Below, in pieces: positions 59,579 through 64,000 of a stretch of DNA of 64,000 nucleotides (position 1 is its first letter; every line of letters begins with the position of its first letter). The DNA is taken from positions 225,941,882-226,005,881 of the forward strand of contig NC_073746.1 of NCBI RefSeq assembly GCF_029784135.1. Reading direction: 5' to 3'. The notes beneath the pieces are model-generated. The model had not been told where the DNA came from. It searched no databases and saw only the letters and a program-made list of their open reading frames with translations. The position numbers and the translations under genes were made by a program. This stretch comes from Toxorhynchites rutilus septentrionalis (lineage: Eukaryota > Arthropoda > Insecta > Diptera > Culicidae).

Positions 59579-59748
59579 TTCGAACCGGTTTCGGAGCCGT
59601 CTATCTGGTTGGATGTCTGGCAAGCTGGCAAGGGGTAGAATTTCTGGCGCAACAGTTGACTCGAACGCTAATGTGGCAGGGCACCGATTATTGGGGAAAA
59701 CTGCCCATGGAGGCCAATCAAGTGTGCACGAAGCCACTGAACACAACC
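59579..59748 (+). CDS. Candidate internal exon, unidentified hydrophobic protein
   Basis: Preceded by an acceptor (TTTACAATTGCAG) and followed by a donor (ACC|GTATGT). Then comes a 59-bp intron-like stretch ending CTTTTTCTCGTTTCAG at 59807, all typical of small mosquito introns. The best frame reads RTGFGAVYLVGCLASWQGVE, FLAQQLTRTLMWQGTDYWGK, LPMEANQVCTKPLNTT, with a hydrophobic, Trp-rich start. If spliced to 59808 in this frame the next codons are GTA TAA, so the protein would end there. A second frame is also open. It could join the segment at 58497-58742. Weak resemblance only to multi-pass membrane proteins; no name given. Confidence 0.3.
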
Positions 59749-59928
59749 GTATGTCGATTAGCCTTTGCCCGCTGTTAATATAGACGTTTACCTTTTTCTC
59801 GTTTCAGGTATAAACGCAACTATTTTTCACGCTGGAACTATGCCGTGGTAAATAACGCTAGATGGAGACATGATTAAAGGTAATGGCTGGTAACACAATC
59901 TTTCTGGATCGGATTAAGTCCGTTGCAA

Positions 59929-61151
59929 AACTCTGCATGCATGCTTGGATGCCACAATTCAGAATTCAGCATCAACGAGTTAATGGCCAGTATATTTGGG
60001 ATAAGATGACTGGAAGAAATTTGAGAAGAGTTTTCATGAAATAGCTTGTTGAACGCTAATGTTTGATCTTTACTATATATATAAAGTAGGTATTTAGACC
60101 AGTTTTTTTTCTAGGTGTAATAGCTGGCATCACTGCAGTGCATCATTTTTCAAGGCTATCATTGTTCAAAAATTCCATAAATATCAAGAACATCTGTTGT
60201 ATTTAACTCAAATGGCCTCATTGACTTCTGTTCCATTCCAAAAGTTTTATCAATTCCAGGCATCATTCCAGATATTCAGTCGATATAGAACAAACATTAT
60301 CATGTCGGTTCGATTCCAGTTCTAGTTTGGTGTTTTTTGTCAAAGAAATTTCTTTCGGCTTGCACTGTGGTCACTCGTATTTTAGAATTTGCCACTCAGA
60401 ATATATCCTAGGTGTGTGATTAGGCGCAGAAATCTCAACTAAGTACTAATGCAAAATGACGGTAGCTGGGTTTAGTGATCAATATCTCGCTTAATATTGA
60501 TCATACGATTTCAAGATTAGGTTCGTTGTCAAGGTAATATTCCACACTAATAAAATTCATTCACTGTTTTTTGTTTGTTCCTGTCAGTTGTGAGTTACAG
60601 GGTGTTAACAATGGAGGTCAACAAAGAGAAAATTCGGTACATTTTACACTTTTTCTTTTATAAATGTGAAAATTCAAGCCAGAACACCGCTGAAATTGAG
60701 AATGGTGTTTATGGTTCCGTTACTACAACAGTAAAATACGTGCAATCTAGTTTTTAAAAATCATTTCCAACGTTGATTGAATTCTCAAAAAAAAAGGTAG
60801 GTACTGAAATAATTGGTGCTTGTTCATGGCAGACTTAGGAAAATATGGATTTCGATGCATCAATTCGTATTCATCCGCTTTGTGCATCGTTTTCATCGGT
60901 TTATTTGCCGATATTTTGATATGATTGTAGCTTCCGTAACCTCTCCATGCTGGCCAAAAAAACAGCAACACGTTTTTGTTTCCTCTTCACAGTTGGATGC
61001 ACATCACCCATCGCACCTCCATACCATATGTCCGTGTGGAACTCTGCATGCATATTGGGATGCCACAATTCATAATTCAGCATCAACGAGTTGATGGCCA
61101 GTATATTGGGGATAAAATGACTGGAAGAAATTTGAGAAGAGTTTTCATGAA
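59929..61151 (+). repeat. ~118-bp direct repeats about 1.1 kb apart
   Basis: CTCTGCATGCATGCTTGGAT at about 59943 and CTCTGCATGCATATTGGGAT at about 61048 start copies sharing GCATCAACGAGTT, AATGACTGGAAGAAATTTGA-like and GAAGAGTTTTCATGAAAT. They are roughly 90% alike (59929-60046 and 61034-61151). The mariner stub lies between them. Confidence 0.8.
60480..60757 (+). pseudogene. mariner transposase N-terminal stub
   Basis: From ATG 60611 it encodes MEVNKEKIRYILHFFFYKCE, then NSSQNTAEIENGVYGSVTTT and VKYVQ before a stop, i.e. the first helix-turn-helix of a mariner transposase. The rest of the gene is absent. Upstream 60480-60600 matches 24830-24905 (GATCAATATCTCGC, TTCAAGnTTAGGnTCGTTGT). It belongs to the same mariner family as the copy at 24890-25570. 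Confidence 0.7.
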
Positions 61152-62095
61152 ATTGTCTACGGATCTAGGTTGCTCTCTCAGGTTATTCAGAGATAACCTC
61201 CGTCGTCGCGTGTTGAAATATACTACGCGTGACAGATCACGGAATAATCACCGGTTCGATTTAGTTGAACAATGTGAACTACGTGGAATGTGTGAATTCG
61301 CGACCTCATGAACTGCGAAATACGTTGTCGGTCCTTTTTTACGTAGGAATGCGTCTTATAATACAGCCATTTTTTCGGTTATAGATTGAGGGCTCTATTT
61401 ATTTATTATATATTTTCTGGAAAGTTGAGGAATTTTTACATAACACATCTCGATATCAGAGATACAATTTTTTTCGTTTTTGAGATATGATTTTTAAATT
61501 TAACATGTTTTAAGTCTGCGTTTAATATTTCTATGTGTCTAAACTAGATCTATGCGATTAGAAGTCAGTCTTACTTATTGGCTTATATTTAATATGTCGA
61601 TCATCTAAATCGGTTCATTAGTTCAAATGTTTGTTTTTTTTGCAATAAGTAATTTTTGGATAAAAGAGGAAAAAATATTTTTCGGCATCTTTGTTATCGA
61701 GATATGTTTTGTAAAACATCCTCAGCTTTCAAGAAAAAATATAAAAAAATATAGCACCCTCTAGTCCAAAGCCATGAAAACAATATAAAACGACTACAAT
61801 CAATAATTACTAAAATAACAAAATAACATAAGTGAATATAGTATATAATATAGAATATATAGCGTTAGCTCACAATGTGAGTAGATGTGTATTATGAATT
61901 ATTCTCGATTTGTCGATAATAGGCATTTATCAGTTGTCAGAATCAATAGAGGGATGATCTAGGAATGAACTTGAAGATGATATTGGATGATTTGACTCTA
62001 TACTCCCCAAAGATCTGACGAGAGCCTGGCTCAAAAGGTTAAACGGTTAAAAGTATACGTTGTTGTCCAATCAATTCGTACTCAATGCACGTTTA
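61152..62095. other. No gene; fragment of the 36401-36883 repeat family
   Basis: AT-rich. Around 61570-61680, ATATGTCGATCATCTAAATC and GTTCATTAGTTCAAATG match the right arm of the foldback near 36720-36770. A weak TTACGTAGGAATGCGTC at about 61349 may be a degraded GACGTAGGAC terminus. Confidence 0.4.
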
Positions 62096-62136
62096 CAAAC
62101 ATATAAATCAGCACGGACTGCTGATTTATATGTTTG
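62096..62136. repeat. Perfect 18-bp-stem hairpin
   Basis: CAAACATATAAATCAGCA, loop CGGAC, then the exact reverse complement TGCTGATTTATATGTTTG. Confidence 0.95.
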
Positions 62137-62238
62137 CATCATGCATATTTTTTAGGGCTTCTATTCAAATTCAATTCCTACACATAATCACAGTCCTATG
62201 TCTAGATCCCGTCCGTGCCACATTTTTTGTATACGTCA

Positions 62239-62933
62239 GAAAGAAGAAATATGAAAGAAGAAAGAAGAAAGAAGAAAGAAGAAAGAAGAAAGAAGAAAGA
62301 AGAAAGAAGAAAGAAGAAAGAAGAAAGAAGAAAGAAGAAAGAAGAAAGAAGAAAGAAGAAAGAAGAAAGAAGAAAGAAGAAAGAAGAAAGAAGAAAGAAG
62401 AAAGAAGAAAGAAGAAAGAAGAAAGAAGAAAGAAGAAAGAAGAAAGAAGAAAGAAGAAAGAAGAAAGAAGAAAGAAGAAAGAAGAAAGAAGAAAGAAGAA
62501 AGAAGAAAGAAGAAAGAAGAAAGAAGAAAGAAGAAAGAAGAAAGAAGAAAGAAGAAAGAAGAAAGAAGAAAGAAGAAAGAAGAAAGAAGAAAGAAGAAAG
62601 AAGAAAGAAGAAAGAAGAAAGAAGAAAGAAGAAAGAAGAAAGAAGAAAGAAGAAAGAAGAAAGAAGAAAGAAGAAAGAAGAAAGAAGAAAGAAGAAAGAA
62701 GAAAGAAGAAAGAAGAAAGAAGAAAGAAGAAAGAAGAAAGAAGAAAGAAGAAAGAAGAAAGAAGAAAAAAGAAAGAAGAAAGAAGAAAGAAGAAAGAAGA
62801 AAGAAGAAAGAAGAAAGAAGAAAGAAGAAAGAAGAAAGAAGAAAGAAGAAAGAAGAAAGAAGAAAGAAGAAAGAAGAAAGAAGAAAGAAGAAAGAAGAAA
62901 GAAGAAAGAAAAAAGAATAAAGAAGACAAAAGA
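62239..62933. repeat. (GAAAGAA)n heptanucleotide array
   Basis: About 94 near-identical 7-bp units from 62253 to 62910, with one G-to-A change at about 62768 and degraded units at both edges. Because 7 is not a multiple of 3 and the unit contains no stop codon, frames of 240-290 codons stay open on both strands; these are not genes. Confidence 0.97.
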
Positions 62934-64000
62934 AATAATAATTATGTTCAAAGAGCATAATTGAGAACAGATTATCTTTACCATGATAATTTTAATGTTG
63001 TTTCTAACATCTTCAATAAACCGGTGCTATTGAAGATTTCGAAGTACAAACAACTTCATCCATTTATACCATAAAAAACACTGCAGGCCATTGAATTTCT
63101 GAATTTGGATGCGTATTTGGTTCCACTCCAAACAAATGAACTGTACTACCTTCTAAAGCCGAAGTACACGCCTTTTACCTGTGTTGCCAACTTTAAAATA
63201 TTGTCAACAGTATGATATCCACCTCATATTATAAATCCATAAAGTCACACCTTAGCTTGGAGTTTAAAATTCGAGATCTGAGTATGGGAACTAGTGTCTG
63301 AATCTCGTGCACAAAGTATGAATCTATAACCTATTTGAATCGGTTATCTATAATTATCCAACTTCGGAATCCGAAATCCAAATCTGGAATATGAAATCGA
63401 AATTATCACCATCGAATCCAATATCCTGAAATCCGAATCTCATATTTTACTCTATTAGTCCATAAACATTATATGCAATAAACCTGTCTGATATTTGCAT
63501 TTCAATTGCTCATTGCTGTATATCATCACTTTGAATGTATATCTATCTTAATCAATCATCTTCAAAACTAATCAAATATTTCTTGTCAATTTAGCTGATA
63601 AACTGAAAAAAATAGAAGAAACAGTGAGGATAGTTGAAACGGGATGCGTCTGTCTTCGATTTATGCAATTTTGAATCATAAACTTTATGTTTATATAGTC
63701 TAATTCCGGTTCAGGGATACAGATAACATAAATGTTGTATGTAGATAGAGGATTGCTGTCTGCAATATTCAAATCTGAGATTTATAATTCAAAATTTAGT
63801 GGTAATCAATAGTAATAGAATTTATAGATCACAAGTTTTGAGAGATGAATGTAAATGAATGGTTGTGGAAAAAATATTATCTGATATACAACTAGAATTA
63901 TCTAAACTTATGTAAGAGAGGCGAAACCAATATCGTCATCACTTAACCGATTACAACCCATCCGAATCGATTGGACATACACTTGCTGATCATTGCTTCA
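62934..64000. other. No gene recognised
   Basis: AT-rich. Scattered AATCCGAAATC/GAATCTnnAAT motifs occur at 63290-63450 without a clean period. No supported coding sequence. Confidence 0.4.

Noticed and set aside
61345..61365. Seventh GACGTAGGAC-type terminus
   Set aside because: TTACGTAGGAATGCGTC is too diverged and no partner end was found.
62085..62984. Five long open frames (240-291 codons) of Arg/Lys/Glu or Phe/Leu/Ser repeats
   Set aside because: They are the translation of the (GAAAGAA)n array in several frames; there is no non-repeat coding sequence.

Overview
This window is intergenic or intronic DNA from an insect, most likely an aedine mosquito (Aedes-type). It is AT-rich with only scattered GC-richer islands. 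Almost every recognisable coding relic is a transposon protein: a BEL/Pao retrotransposon whose Gag starts with a PHD-like finger, plus hAT, ITmD37E, mariner, Tc1 and PIF/Harbinger relics. Much of the rest is foldback elements, MITEs and minisatellites. There is no operon structure, no intact host gene, and no rRNA, CRISPR array or canonical tRNA. The assignment rests on protein motifs and repeat structure read by eye; no database search was possible.

Layout. About 1-2.1 kb has no gene. A 2-kb foldback with 17-bp minisatellite arms lies at 2.1-4.1 kb. MITE and insect-repeat copies occupy 4.1-8.5 kb, including three tandem ~147-bp units and a long (TA)n tract. Six elements share the same two ends built around GACGTAGGACTACGTC: 8961-10438, 17867-19274, 19779-22410, 32260-32809, 35216-35791 and 42407-43636. 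Their interiors differ and several carry tandem-repeat arrays. A PIF/Harbinger derivative with a broken two-exon Myb/SANT-like gene (12415-13871) sits inside a perfect 26-bp-arm palindrome. Other relics are an internally deleted mariner (24.8-25.6 kb) with a second mariner stub (60.5-60.8 kb), an ITmD37E relic (31.2-31.5 kb), a TA-flanked MITE with nested terminal repeats (33905-34864), a TTAA-flanked piggyBac-like MITE (44371-44490) and a head-to-head inverted Tc1 element (44775-46457).

The largest structure is a decayed hAT transposon, 48281-58045, bounded by related 13-bp terminal repeats and near-identical 8-bp flanks (CTCATGGT / CTCGTGGT). It has been invaded by MITEs, a SINE and a very young BEL/Pao element (52590-57855). 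The BEL has 536-bp LTRs differing at about four positions and a CTACC target duplication, but an internal deletion fuses gag out of frame to the reverse-transcriptase YVDD region, so it is probably not autonomous.

The only hint of a host gene is a GC-richer stretch at 58.4-59.8 kb, with two hydrophobic open segments and good splice signals. I cannot name it. Other GC-richer islands (0.55-1.55, 5.15-5.9, 11.1-12.1, 22.4-23.25 and 37.1-39.9 kb) hold no recognisable gene and may be regulatory. The end of the window has an 18-bp-stem hairpin and a ~660-bp (GAAAGAA)n tract.
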